From DATJPR01 sp963811705 (GTDB taxonomy: Bacteria > Bacteroidota > Ignavibacteria > UBA10030 > UBA6906): DNA of 64,000 bases. Numbering within the stretch: position 1 is the stretch's first letter; each line of letters starts with the position of its first letter. The stretch lies in contig CAWESL010000010.1 of assembly GCA_963811705.1 (NCBI GenBank), positions 124,001-188,000 of the forward strand, written 5' to 3'. Below are positions 7,987 through 17,800 of the stretch, piece by piece. A program made the position numbers and the translations under genes. The notes beneath the pieces were generated by a model, which was not told the origin of the DNA, made no database searches, and was given only the letters and a program-made list of their open reading frames with translations.

Positions 7987-10851
7987 TCATTCGGCTCCGA
8001 GGTCTCCGGAGGAATGCATCGGTTCCTTCGGTTTGGTGCAACGATCGACCAGATTGACGATTGAGGAATATCGGATTCCGCTGTGCAACGACAGCCCTAT
8101 CTCGCACGTCCGGCTCGTCGAGTATCCCGCAGTGCATCGGTTCGGGATCGACTCCCGGAGCGACGCAAGTGCCGACGCGTTCAATTCCGGCACAGTGAAG
8201 CCGCGGTCGCCCGCCCACCCGCAGCATTCGATGCCCATCGGGATGACGACTTCCTTTGCGCATTTTCCGGCAAGCGATTTAAATTGCCCTTCCAGCCCCA
8301 TCTTGATGGCGCTGCATGGTGTATGGAGGGCTATCGTTTCGTCGAGCGGGGAAAACTCCAGTCGGTCGACCAGATAGGTGAGAATGAATTCGACGGGCTC
8401 ATAGAGCCGGAGTTCCGCCGGCAGTGTCTCCTTCATCCTGGAGAGGCATGGGCTCATGTCGACGAAGATGGGAATGGTGCCTCCGTCGGAGGCCTTCATC
8501 AACGCTTCACCGAGCTGCCGCGCCTTTTCGGCACCCTGGCGGCGGTACCCCTTGCTGTCGAACGCCATGCCGCAACAAAGGTCCTCGAGGTTCTCGGGGA
8601 ACACGATTGCGAATCCCGCTTTTCGAAGAAGTCGTTCCGCAACGCTGGTCACGGAATCGGACTCGTCGTACTCGTGGGACACTCCCATTGTTCTGTTGAT
8701 GCAACTCGGGAAGTACACCACCTTTTGACCGAGTGATCGTGGTCGACCAGCCTGTGCCTGAATCCTCGCCGCGCCCCTCGGCATTTCCGGATTCCAAAGC
8801 GGCAGGCGCGATCCGGAAACTGCCCGGGCGAGAAACGCGATCCGCCCGAACAGGCGTGCGCCGGTTATGGAACGGCAACGGTCGAGAAGGTTCAGGACCC
8901 CACGCATCGTGCCGGTGACGGTCCGCATGTGCCGGGCAAGAAAGGATGCCGTTGAGTTTGTGAAGGAAGTCGTCTGAGACACACGAAGAGACTTGATGAG
9001 TTTCCCGGTGTCGATCCCGACCGGGCAGGCAGTTGCACACAAGCCGTCGGTTGCACACGTGTCCATTCCATCGTAGGCAAATCCGGAACGAAGAGCGTTG
9101 AGCCGTGTTCCTTCGTCCCCGCCCGCCCCGAGGCGGGCAATCTCCCGGTAAATGACGATACGTTGGCGGGGTGAGAGGGTGAGATCCCTGGACGGGCAGT
9201 GGTTTTCGCAAAACCCGCACTCGATGCATTTGTCGACAATGGCGTCGGCTGCCGGCAGCGGTTTGAGGTTTTTCAAATGCGCTTCGTGATCGTCGTTCAG
9301 AATGACGCCGGGATTGAGCAGATTCCCGGGGTCGAAGAGTGCCTTGAGTTCTTTCATCAGACCATACGCCGTCTCTCCCCATTCCTTGACGACGAACGGC
9401 GCCATGTTTCTCCCCGTACCATGTTCGGCCTTGAGAGAGCCGTCATACTTCTCCACGACGAGTGCAGCGACGGCATTCATGAAGTCGCGGTAGCGAATGA
9501 CTTCGGCCGGAGCATTGAAATCCTGCGTGAAGACGAAATGCAGGTTTCCTTCGAGGGCATGGCCGAAAATGATTGCCTCATGGTAGCCATGCCGCTCAAG
9601 CATCCGCTGTAAATCGACTGTCGCCTCGGCGAGTCGTTGGACAGGGAATGCGACATCCTCGATGATCACGGTTGTTCCGGTGCGGCGCATTGCCCCCACG
9701 GAAGGGAAGAGCCCCTTCCGGATGTCCCAGAGTGTCTTGAACTCAGTCGGGTCGCTGGTGAATGCGAGGGGACGAACGTTCGGGAGATCGGCGAGGGCCG
9801 TGCTGATCGCCTCGATGTTTGCTGCGAGGCGCTCCCGCCCGGCCGCGCGCGTCTCCACAAGAAGTGCTGCGACGCCGGGACCCAGGGAAGGGAGATACGC
9901 TGGCATCCCGATTTTCCCTTCGACGGACCGGAGGGATGCTCTGTCCATGAGTTCGACCGCGTCGACCGGTGTCGCTTTGAGGCGGGTCACGGCGGTGCAC
10001 GCCGTCGCGATGTCCGGAAACACCATCAGGCTGCTGGCTTTATCGGGAAGCTCGTCCACGGTGTTATACGTCACTTCTGCGATGAAGCCGAGGGTCCCTT
10101 CCGAACCGATCATGAGATGCTGGAGAATCTCCAGAGGATCATCGAAGTCCACGAGCGCATTCAGGCTGTATCCCGTGGTGTTCTTCATTTTGTATTTCGC
10201 ATGGATCCGGGCAGAAAGGGAAGCGTCGGCCTTCACCCTGTCGGAGAGCCGACGGAGGCCGTCGACCAGCGAGGCATGAGAACGGAGGAACGCGGTTCTG
10301 CTCTTCGCATCGCCGGTGTCGAGGAGCGTGCCATCCGACAGAATGACCCTCATCGAGGCCAGCGTGCGATAACTGTTTTGTGCCGTGCCGCAGCACATGC
10401 CGCTCGCGTTGTTCGCCGCGATGCCGCCGATCATGGCCGCGTTGATCGAGGCAGGATCGGGGCCGATCTTCTTTCCGAAGGGCGCCAGGTAAATGTTTGC
10501 GTGAGCCCCGATCACGCCGGGGCGGAGGGCGATGCGTTTGCCGGCGTCCTGGATCGCATACCCCTTCCACCCTGTGCCGAGCACCACGAGCAACGAATCG
10601 GTAATGGCCTGGCCCGAAAGGCTTGTTCCTGCGGCGCGGAACGTCAGTGGGAGATTGAATTTGCGGGCGTCGGTGAGGACAGCGGAGACTTCTTCCTCCG
10701 TTTCGACCTTGACCACCAGCTTCGGTATGAGCCGGTAGAAGCTGGCATCCGTGCCGTAGGCGAGCGTGCGCAGATCGTCGGAGATCAGACGTTCGGAAGG
10801 GATCGTCCTTCGCAGGGAACGATAGCACTCGTGATACGCGCCGTTCACCAT
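7987..10851 (-). CDS. FAD- and Fe-S-containing D-lactate dehydrogenase (Dld/GlcD-GlcF fusion type)
   Basis: This 954-residue protein is a fusion of a GlcD-like flavoprotein and a GlcF-like iron-sulfur protein, the design of respiratory D-lactate/2-hydroxyacid dehydrogenases that pass electrons to the chain. The N-terminal FAD-binding (PCMH) domain contains 'TFRAAGTSLSGQA' and 'GGIAANNASGMCCG'; an FAD-oxidase C-terminal domain follows to about residue 510. Next come two ferredoxin-type clusters (CIECGFCENHCPS and CATDGLCATACPVG) and two CCG motifs (DLCCGMAF, IECCGWAG) of the cysteine-rich domain. The start is 10 bases after the stop of the RhaEW-like gene, so the two are probably co-transcribed, with larA downstream. 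D-lactate is favoured over glycolate or D-2-hydroxyglutarate because of the racemase neighbour. Confidence 0.85.
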   Translation of the reverse strand: MVNGAYHECYRSLRRTIPSERLISDDLRTLAYGTDASFYRLIPKLVVKVETEEEVSAVLTDARKFNLPLTFRAAGTSLSGQAITDSLLVVLGTGWKGYAIQDAGKRIALRPGVIGAHANIYLAPFGKKIGPDPASINAAMIGGIAANNASGMCCGTAQNSYRTLASMRVILSDGTLLDTGDAKSRTAFLRSHASLVDGLRRLSDRVKADASLSARIHAKYKMKNTTGYSLNALVDFDDPLEILQHLMIGSEGTLGFIAEVTYNTVDELPDKASSLMVFPDIATACTAVTRLKATPVDAVELMDRASLRSVEGKIGMPAYLPSLGPGVAALLVETRAAGRERLAANIEAISTALADLPNVRPLAFTSDPTEFKTLWDIRKGLFPSVGAMRRTGTTVIIEDVAFPVQRLAEATVDLQRMLERHGYHEAIIFGHALEGNLHFVFTQDFNAPAEVIRYRDFMNAVAALVVEKYDGSLKAEHGTGRNMAPFVVKEWGETAYGLMKELKALFDPGNLLNPGVILNDDHEAHLKNLKPLPAADAIVDKCIECGFCENHCPSRDLTLSPRQRIVIYREIARLGAGGDEGTRLNALRSGFAYDGMDTCATDGLCATACPVGIDTGKLIKSLRVSQTTSFTNSTASFLARHMRTVTGTMRGVLNLLDRCRSITGARLFGRIAFLARAVSGSRLPLWNPEMPRGAARIQAQAGRPRSLGQKVVYFPSCINRTMGVSHEYDESDSVTSVAERLLRKAGFAIVFPENLEDLCCGMAFDSKGYRRQGAEKARQLGEALMKASDGGTIPIFVDMSPCLSRMKETLPAELRLYEPVEFILTYLVDRLEFSPLDETIALHTPCSAIKMGLEGQFKSLAGKCAKEVVIPMGIECCGWAGDRGFTVPELNASALASLRESIPNRCTAGYSTSRTCEIGLSLHSGIRYSSIVNLVDRCTKPKEPMHSSGDLGAE

Positions 10852-10860
10852 GGATTCATC

Positions 10861-12420
10861 CTAGCGCAGGAATGCGTCGGCCAGGCCGCCGTCAACGCTC
10901 AGAATCTGTCCGGTCGTTTTGCTGAGCCGATTGCTCAGCAGCAGGAAGACCGCCTCCGCCTGATCGTCAGGAGTGATCGATTGTTTTGTCAGCGTGCGGT
11001 CGGCATAGAATGCCGCGAGCTTCGCGCGCAGTGATTCCTCCGACTCCGCCGGATCGTACGCGATCCTGTATTTCTCGAGCGAGGAAAGAACACGGTCGCG
11101 GGGAAACATCGCACTCCCCTCCACCACCGTCGCGGGGGCGACGCCGTTCACGCGCACGAGCGGGGCCATCTCGATCGCAAGTTCCCGGATGATATGATTG
11201 GCAGCCGCTTTGCTGGCATCGTAGGCGACGCTTCCCTTTTTGGGGACAACCGCATTGACGCTGGTGGTCACAACGAAATTCGTGCGGAGGTTCTGTTCGC
11301 GGAAGATCCCCGTCACCTGATCGGCGACGAGATACGGACCGACGGCATTGATCGCGAAGGTCTGGCCCCATTTCTCGTCGGGGATGTGGCCCGAGACATC
11401 GGGGGGGACGAACACTCCTGCCGTCACCACGACCGCATCGATTCCTCCGTAGGCAAGGACGGTCTCCTCGAAAAGCGCGCGGATGCTTTCCCGCCGGGTC
11501 ACATCGGCGCGGACGGCGATGGCCGGTCCGCATCCGGAGATCCCGGACCCTGCGACGCCGATCCCGATGCCGTACTTGTCGGTCAGTTCGTTCGCCGTCT
11601 TCCTGGCGGCGTCTTCGATCAGGTCGGCGCAGACGATGTGCGCGCCTTCTGCGGCAAGCCGGTGGCACACCACGCGGCCGATTCCGCTTCCGGCCCCGAC
11701 CACGACGATCACCTGCCGGGCGAGCTCCTTCTCCGGCGGCATGCGCTTCAATTTCGCTTCTTCGAGAAGCCAATACTCGATGTCGAACGCCTCCTGCTGC
11801 GGGAGCGCGGTGTATTCGTCGATCGCTTCGGCGCCGCGCATGACCTCGACGGCGCAGTTGTAGAATTCGGCCGTCACGCGGGATTCGCTCTTGTCCTTGC
11901 CCCATGCGATCATTCCAAGGCCGGGGATGAGCATGACCGTGGGGTTCGGGTCGCGCATTGCCGGAGAGTCGGGGCGTTTGCACCGGTCATAGTATTCGGC
12001 GTAGTCAGCGCGGTAGCGAAGAATGCCGTCGGACAGTTTCTTTCTGAGCGTCGCGATGTCCTCGTTCTGCGGGTTCCAGTCGACGAAGAGCGGCCGTATT
12101 TTCGTTCTGAGGAAGTGATCGGGGCAGGATGTTCCAAGCATGGCGAGGCGCGGGGCATCATGGCTGTTGACAAATTCCAGGATGGCGGCACGCTGTTCGA
12201 CGGTCGCCACCATCCTGCGCTGCTGCGAGACCAAACCGCGGGTCCATGGCAGGATTTCCGTCAGGATCGCCCGCTGATGCGGTGCCGGAAGCGTTTCGCA
12301 TTTGCGTCCACCGAACGTCTTGTCCCCTTTGTCATTCGCCGCGATGAATTCAGCGCCCCGTTCGATGAGGTTCAGGGTCAGGTCATAGCATGCTTTCGCG
12401 TCATCCGCCCAGTTGATCAA
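10861..12420 (-). CDS. RhaEW-type enzyme, C-terminal part: end of aldolase domain plus lactaldehyde dehydrogenase (SDR) domain; frameshifted
   Basis: This is the 3' piece of a bifunctional L-rhamnulose-1-phosphate aldolase / short-chain dehydrogenase that is out of frame with its 5' piece (12401-13096). The first 200 residues or so finish the aldolase part. The SDR part starts near residue 232 with the nucleotide-binding 'VVVGAGSGIGRVV' and has the catalytic YxxxK in 'AYDASKAAANHI'; the end 'SKTTGQILSVDGGLADAFLR' is typical for SDRs. In characterised RhaEW proteins the SDR domain oxidises L-lactaldehyde to L-lactate. The apparent start at 12420 is a TTG inside the reading frame; the homologous frame continues upstream to about 12457. 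If the frameshift is a sequencing error this is one intact gene of about 710-745 residues. Confidence 0.8.
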   Translation of the reverse strand: MINWADDAKACYDLTLNLIERGAEFIAANDKGDKTFGGRKCETLPAPHQRAILTEILPWTRGLVSQQRRMVATVEQRAAILEFVNSHDAPRLAMLGTSCPDHFLRTKIRPLFVDWNPQNEDIATLRKKLSDGILRYRADYAEYYDRCKRPDSPAMRDPNPTVMLIPGLGMIAWGKDKSESRVTAEFYNCAVEVMRGAEAIDEYTALPQQEAFDIEYWLLEEAKLKRMPPEKELARQVIVVVGAGSGIGRVVCHRLAAEGAHIVCADLIEDAARKTANELTDKYGIGIGVAGSGISGCGPAIAVRADVTRRESIRALFEETVLAYGGIDAVVVTAGVFVPPDVSGHIPDEKWGQTFAINAVGPYLVADQVTGIFREQNLRTNFVVTTSVNAVVPKKGSVAYDASKAAANHIIRELAIEMAPLVRVNGVAPATVVEGSAMFPRDRVLSSLEKYRIAYDPAESEESLRAKLAAFYADRTLTKQSITPDDQAEAVFLLLSNRLSKTTGQILSVDGGLADAFLR

Positions 12421-13096
12421 TCCGTGTTTGCCGAGGATCGCGCCCTTTGCTCCGGGGATTGTTCCGGCAGAGATCCTGGAGTTTCAGGCCGAGGTCGAAG
12501 CCCGGTCGTTGCCACGGTGTCCAGGCGATCTCGTCGCCGAACACTTGCTTCGTAAGGCGGTCTCCATTCTTCGATGCCGCGATCGCGATGACGGAGTTTG
12601 GGTGCATATGGTCGACATGCCGGTGCGGGATGAAGGCATGGAGGGGCGTATCGATGGAAGCGGCGCGCGGGTTGAGGTTGAACGTGCAGTGGGGATACAG
12701 CCCGACCATGGAATCTTCGATCGAACTCTTCGCGCCGCGGGTCTCGGTTGCGAGGTAGAGGGATTGGAGACCGAGGAGTTTCTCCTGGTAGAGTGACGCG
12801 AAATTGTTCTTGCTCGAAGTGCGAAGATCTCCCCCTGATCCTTTGACCCAGAGGACCTCGACATCCTTGCCGGTCAGGGGATCGTGTTCCGGAATTTTTG
12901 CCGAGGTATTGCCGCCGCCGGTATTGGTGATGCTTTGATCGGCGCCGAGGAGATTCGATCGATAGACGAGCCGGCCCACACCATCGCGGGATTGTGCTTC
13001 AGTGTCATTCCATGTGTCCCGGACAAAGCGGAAGGTGTTGGGGGTCTTCACGGGAAGCGGGCCTTTGAATGTTGATGTTAATCGTTTGACATTCAA
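12401..13096 (-). CDS. RhaEW-type enzyme, N-terminal part: rhamnulose-1-phosphate aldolase domain; frameshifted
   Basis: This 231-residue frame holds the class II aldolase N-terminal portion: 'YRSNLLGADQSITNTGGG', 'WVKGSGGDLRTSSKN' and the metal-binding His cluster in 'PHRHVDHMHPNSVIAIA'. These are the hallmark stretches of bifunctional rhamnulose-1-phosphate aldolases, which split rhamnulose-1-phosphate into DHAP and L-lactaldehyde. Homology breaks at 'DLCRNNP': the next residues (RSKGRDPRQT) are nonsense, while the expected 'GAKGAILGKHGLINW' is read in the next frame. The cause is one extra base in the run GGGG at 12454-12457 (CCCC on the coding strand). The start is uncertain; no ATG is available and the frame begins with TTG at 13096 with no clear Shine-Dalgarno. 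Confidence 0.75.
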   Translation of the reverse strand: MNVKRLTSTFKGPLPVKTPNTFRFVRDTWNDTEAQSRDGVGRLVYRSNLLGADQSITNTGGGNTSAKIPEHDPLTGKDVEVLWVKGSGGDLRTSSKNNFASLYQEKLLGLQSLYLATETRGAKSSIEDSMVGLYPHCTFNLNPRAASIDTPLHAFIPHRHVDHMHPNSVIAIAASKNGDRLTKQVFGDEIAWTPWQRPGFDLGLKLQDLCRNNPRSKGRDPRQTRIDQLGG

Positions 13097-13097
13097 A
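13064..13097. promoter_or_regulatory. Inverted repeat at the start of the RhaEW-like gene
   Basis: TTTGAATGT (13064-13072) and ACATTCAAA (13089-13097) form a perfect 9-bp inverted repeat with a 16-base spacer, overlapping the TTG start. It could be an operator or an mRNA hairpin covering the start. No regulator gene lies nearby, so the role is unknown. Confidence 0.35.
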
Positions 13098-13217
13098 ATG
13101 GTACGCTAAGAAAGGCCGAAAATCAATATCGTCGCGTCCTTCTCGCATCGCCCGCTCCCCCTTGCTCTCACTCTCCTTTTTACGTGAACGGAAAATGAGG
13201 TGTCGGGAATGGCTGCC

Positions 13218-13757
13218 CTAATGATGATGCTCGTGCCCTTCTGCCGGCGTGGTGCGTGCCAATGCGAACGCGGTATAGTCGGAACTGTCCATCCCTTTCA
13301 GCTTCTGGAGAAAAGCGACGATTCCCCACAGCTCCCGTTCGTCATGCGTGGGGCCATACGCCGGCATGCCGGTCATCTTGACTCCATTTTTCACGATCCA
13401 GTACAGTTCTCCGGCAGTCCAATCCTTCACGGCGAAAGAAAGTTCCGGCGCCGGCGGGTTGAGACCCACGCCGCTTTCGCTCCGTCCACCGGCAGGGGAG
13501 CCGTGGCATGAGATGCACATCTCCGTGTAGTGATCGAAGCCGATATCAATCAAACTGGAATCATCCAGCCGAGGAACCGTGGTCCCGGCGGCATGCGAAC
13601 GGACTGAATGATCCATCGTCGTGCCGAGCATCCACGCGGCGAAGCCGTTTTCCCCGCTGCTTGCAGCGACATTGTAGAGACCCAGGTACATCACCGCAAG
13701 GGTTCCGACGATGCCAAGCGCGAACGTCACTGCGAGTGTCCAGAGAACACGCTTCAT
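13218..13757 (-). CDS. Monoheme c-type cytochrome
   Basis: The start is the ATG at 13757, with AAGGAG just upstream and an N-terminal membrane anchor or signal (MKRVLWTLAVTFALGIVGTL); a longer frame from 13838 lacks these. The 179-residue protein has one heme c site, CISCH in 'YTEMCISCHGSPAGG', and a distal Met in 'GVKMTGMPAYGP', so it is a class I cytochrome c with His-Met ligation in the periplasm. It ends in a His-rich tail (GHEHHH), which may bind metal. It is downstream of the Met-rich T9SS protein and the Cus efflux genes on the same strand, 145 bases away, so it may belong to the same transcript or be independent. The redox partner is unknown. Confidence 0.85.
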   Translation of the reverse strand: MKRVLWTLAVTFALGIVGTLAVMYLGLYNVAASSGENGFAAWMLGTTMDHSVRSHAAGTTVPRLDDSSLIDIGFDHYTEMCISCHGSPAGGRSESGVGLNPPAPELSFAVKDWTAGELYWIVKNGVKMTGMPAYGPTHDERELWGIVAFLQKLKGMDSSDYTAFALARTTPAEGHEHHH

Positions 13758-13862
13758 CAAGGTCTCCTTTCTTGAGTGAGTCAATAGATGCGACGCACGC
13801 CAGGGGCAGCCAATTCCGGCGTCTTTTTGCGCCGACACTTCAACGTGCGTTTGGGAATTGCC

Positions 13863-13880
13863 CGGACCTTCTCCGGTCCG
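13863..13880 (-). terminator. Possible hairpin terminator after the Met-rich gene
   Basis: CGGACC and GGTCCG form a 6-bp stem around a 6-base loop, 22 bases after the stop codon at 13903. There is no T-run, so termination here is only possible. Confidence 0.3.
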
Positions 13881-13902
13881 TGGAACCTGGCATCACGTCA
13901 TG

Positions 13903-14748
13903 CTATTTCAACAGCGTCATCCTCTCCGTGAGTACTGATGTCCCGTGCTGGAGTCGATAGAAATACACCCCGCTCGACAGCCCGGCACCGTCGAATCGGA
14001 CCGCATGCGTGCCTGCGGTCTCGATGCCATCGACAAGAGTCGCCACCTTCTCCCCAAGGAGGTTGTACACATCGAGGCTGACCCGCGCCGTCTGAGGCAC
14101 GGCGAATCGGATTTCCGTCGACGGATTAAACGGGTTGGGATAATTTTGCGACAAGCTGAAATGATCCGGTGCGCCGCCCCTATCGACTACTCCGGTAACG
14201 GTGCGTTCCCCAACGAATGCGACCGCGGAGTAGCTTTCGGACGACGCAAAGGTTGCCGTACTCCCGCTGACGGAAACACCCCCAATCGTTACCCAGTTCA
14301 ATCCGTTCCAGCCTTTCATCCCGGTGAGATGCCAATGGCGGTACGCTGAATCGGATGTCAGGCTATCCCAGCGAAACTGGCATTTCGCGGCCTTCATGAA
14401 CTGCATCATGTTGCGGCTGCCGTCCATGCTGTCACCATTCATCATGTTGAAATGCATGCTGTCACTTCCCGCCTGAATTCTGCACCAACCGAGGTACGTT
14501 GAGTCATGCGGCATGTTCAAGCTATCCATCGGCATCTGATCAATGCGCATGTACATCGCGGTCGGCATCATCATGTTCATCGAGGAGGGAGGAACACTGA
14601 TCATCGTCGATGGATCTGTCCAACACGGAACCACGGTGGTGTCCATGGCCGTGCGATAGATCCAGTTGCTCACATGATGTTGGGCGAACCCAGGCAATGC
14701 CGCGAAAAGCAGCAACAGGGTGACGGCATATAAGAGCGATCTCTTCAT
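13903..14748 (-). CDS. Methionine-rich secreted protein with T9SS sorting domain
   Basis: This 281-residue protein starts with a signal peptide (MKRSLLYAVTLLLLFAALPG, cut near FAQ) after a GGAG site. Residues about 46-125 are exceptionally rich in Met, about 17 in 80 residues, with clusters such as 'SSMNMMMPTAMYM', 'QMPMDSLNM' and 'NMMQFM'. Met clusters of this kind bind Cu(I)/Ag(I) in CusB, CusF and related proteins. The last 80 residues are a type A T9SS domain (SQNYPNPFNPSTEI, GVYFYRL). The gene follows cusA by 117 bases on the same strand. A role as a surface copper- or silver-binding protein is inferred from composition and position; no known family was recognised. Confidence 0.8.
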   Translation of the reverse strand: MKRSLLYAVTLLLLFAALPGFAQHHVSNWIYRTAMDTTVVPCWTDPSTMISVPPSSMNMMMPTAMYMRIDQMPMDSLNMPHDSTYLGWCRIQAGSDSMHFNMMNGDSMDGSRNMMQFMKAAKCQFRWDSLTSDSAYRHWHLTGMKGWNGLNWVTIGGVSVSGSTATFASSESYSAVAFVGERTVTGVVDRGGAPDHFSLSQNYPNPFNPSTEIRFAVPQTARVSLDVYNLLGEKVATLVDGIETAGTHAVRFDGAGLSSGVYFYRLQHGTSVLTERMTLLK

Positions 14749-14865
14749 ACGATCTCCATCGATTGTGAACGTTGGATCTGATTATGACGAAACAATCATA
14801 TCGGGGTGTTCGTCCGTTCTGTCTTCACCGTATCGTTTCCTCCGACGACAGTACTTGGAACGTCC

Positions 14866-17800
14866 CTAGTTTTCGAATTGCATCCCTTTCTCCGCCAATT
14901 CCCGTCGCAGGGTCCACTTTTTCCACAGGAAGTAGATCACCGGATACACGGCAAGTTCCAGCATGACGGAAGTGACCACGCCGCCGACCATCGGTGCGGC
15001 GATCCGTTTCATGATATCCGCGCCGGTCCCGTGACTCCACATGATCGGTACAAGCCCGGCAATAATGACCGAAGCCGTCATAATCTTTGGACGCACGCGC
15101 TGAACGGCGCCGTGGTGGATTGCATCTTTCAGATCTTTCAAACCGCGCATGAGGCCCTTCTTTTTCCAGTCATCGTAGGCGTGGTCGAGATACAGAAGCA
15201 TCACCACTCCGGTCTCGGCATCCAGTCCGGCAAGCGCGATAATACCCACCCAGACGGCAATACTGAGGTTATAGCCGAGGAAGTAGAGGAACCAGAATGT
15301 TCCCACGAGGGAAAACGGGACGGCCAGAAACACAATAGCCACCTTGGCCACCGATTTCATGTTGAGGTAGAGGATGAGAAGAATGATGAACAAGGTCATC
15401 GGAATGACATACACAAGACGCCTGTCGGCCCGCTGCATGTATTCATACTCCCCACTCCAGGTGATATAGTACCCCGGGGGGAGCTTGACCTCGCGCGAAA
15501 CGGTCTGCATCGCGTTTTGCACGTAGGTTCCAACGTCAATCCCCTTAATGTCGATATACACCCACTCATTCGGACGGGTATCCTCCGTACGGATCACCAT
15601 CGGTCCCTTGTGCGGCGTGATGGTGACGAGCTGTGCCATCGGAATCTGGTCACCGGTCGGCGTAGGAACCAGGACACGCTTTAAGGACTCGATGTTGTCC
15701 CGGATTTCCCTGGGGTACCGCAGGTTCACGGTGTAGCGCTCGAGACCCTCGACAGTATTGGTGATGCTCATGCCACCGATTGCCGTCTCGATGACATTCT
15801 CGACATCGCCGACGGTCAGTCCATACCGGGCAGCTTCCTGCCGGTGGATGTCGAAGTCGAGATAGTTGCCGCCGACAGCGCGTTCCGCGAATGCGCTCAA
15901 CGTACCCGGCACGGTCCTCATCACCCCTTCCACCTGCTTGCCGATCTGTTCGAGAACAGTCAGGTCGGGGCCGGAGATCTTGATTCCCACAGGAGTCTTG
16001 ATTCCCGTGCTCAGCATGTCCGTGCGCGTCTTGATCGGCATGGTCCACGCGTTGGTGACCCCGGGGAATTGCATCGCGGCATTCATCGCATCGATCAGTT
16101 TGTCCACCGTCATCCCGGGCCGCCATTCGCTTTCGGGTTTCAGCATGATCGTCGTTTCAATCATGTCGAGGCCGGCGGGATCGGTCGCCGTTTCGGCGCG
16201 TCCGATTTTCCCGAACACGTGGTGCACCTCGGGGAATTGCGTGATGATCTTGTCGGTCTGCTGCAGAAGTTCCTTCGCCTTGGTGATCGACATGCCCGGC
16301 AGCGTCGTGGGCATATAGAGCAAATCGCCTTCATACAACGGCGGCATGAATTCCGATCCGATATTCCTGAAGGGAATGATGGTGAGAAAAAGGAGAACGA
16401 CAGCCACCACGATGACCCACGTGTTGTATTTCAGCACGAAATCCACCACCGGCGTGTAGATTCTGATGAGAAACCGATTGATGGGGTTTCGCTGCTCGGG
16501 GAGGATCTTCCCACGGATCCAGTAGCCCATGAGGACCGGCACGATCGTGACGGAGAGGATAGCCGCGGCCGCCATTGAATAGGTTTTGGTGAATGCGAGC
16601 GGTTGAAACAGGCGGCCTTCCTGTTCCTGCAGCGTGAAAACCGGGATGAATGACACGGTGATGACGAGCAGGGAGTAAAAGAGGGAAGGTCCCACTTCCT
16701 TGGCCGCATCAAGGATGACCTCCCAGTGATCGCGACGTTCTTCCTGCGGCTTCAGCGCTTCGTGCTCGATATGCTTGTGCGCGTTCTCGATCATGATGAT
16801 GGCGGCATCCACCATCGCGCCGATGGCAATGGCAATGCCGCTCAGCGACATGATGTTTGCATTGATCCCCTGTGCTTTCATGACGATGAACGAAATCAGG
16901 ATCGCCGTGGGAAGCGTAAAGATCGCCACGAGCGCGCTGCGGGCGTGCAACAGGAACAGGATGCACACAATGGCAACGATGATGATTTCTTCCGTCAACT
17001 TGTCTTTCAACGTCCCGATCGCGCGCTCGATAAGCCCCGAGCGATCGTACGCCGTCGTGATTTGGACATCATCGGGCAGCCCCTGTTTCAGGATCGCGAG
17101 CTTCTTCTTGACGGCATCAATCACCTGCAGGGCGTTTTGGCCGTAACGCATGACGACAATGCCGCCCACCACTTCGCCTTCGCCGTTGCTTTCGGCCAGC
17201 CCGCGCCGCATCATCGGGCCTATCGCCACGTCCGCAATATCTCTGACATAGACGGGGGTACCGCTCCTGGGATCGACCATGACGGGGATGTTCTTGATGT
17301 CGTCGACGGATTTGATGTATCCCAGGCCCCGTACCATGAACTCCGTCTCTCCCATTTCAATCGTTTCGCCGCCGACGTCGTTGTTGGAGTTCTTGATCGC
17401 CATCTCCACCATGCTGAGGGGGAGCTTATACGCCAGAAGTTTCGCCGGATCAACGGTGACCTGATATTGCTTGACGTAACCGCCGATGCTGGCGACTTCG
17501 GAAACGCCGGGCACCGAGGTCAGCCCGTATTTCAGATACCAGTCCTGGATTGAACGGAGCTCTTGCAGGGAATGCGTTTTGGAGGAGAGGGTATATTCGA
17601 ACACCCATCCAACACCGGTGGCATCCGGACCCAGGGTAGGCACGACCCCGACTGGCAGCCGCTTCTGCGCATAGTTGAGGTATTCGAGAACTCTGCTGCG
17701 CGCCCAGTACAGGTCCGTTCCGTCTTCAAAGATCACGTAGACAAGCGAATAGCCGAAGAAAGAATACCCTCGCACAACCTTCGATCCGGGGACGCTGACC

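Noticed and set aside
9637..11034. 465-codon plus-strand frame opposite the D-lactate dehydrogenase gene
   Set aside because: The minus-strand gene has clear FAD and Fe-S motifs over the whole length; the plus frame is Arg/His-rich and has no recognisable feature.
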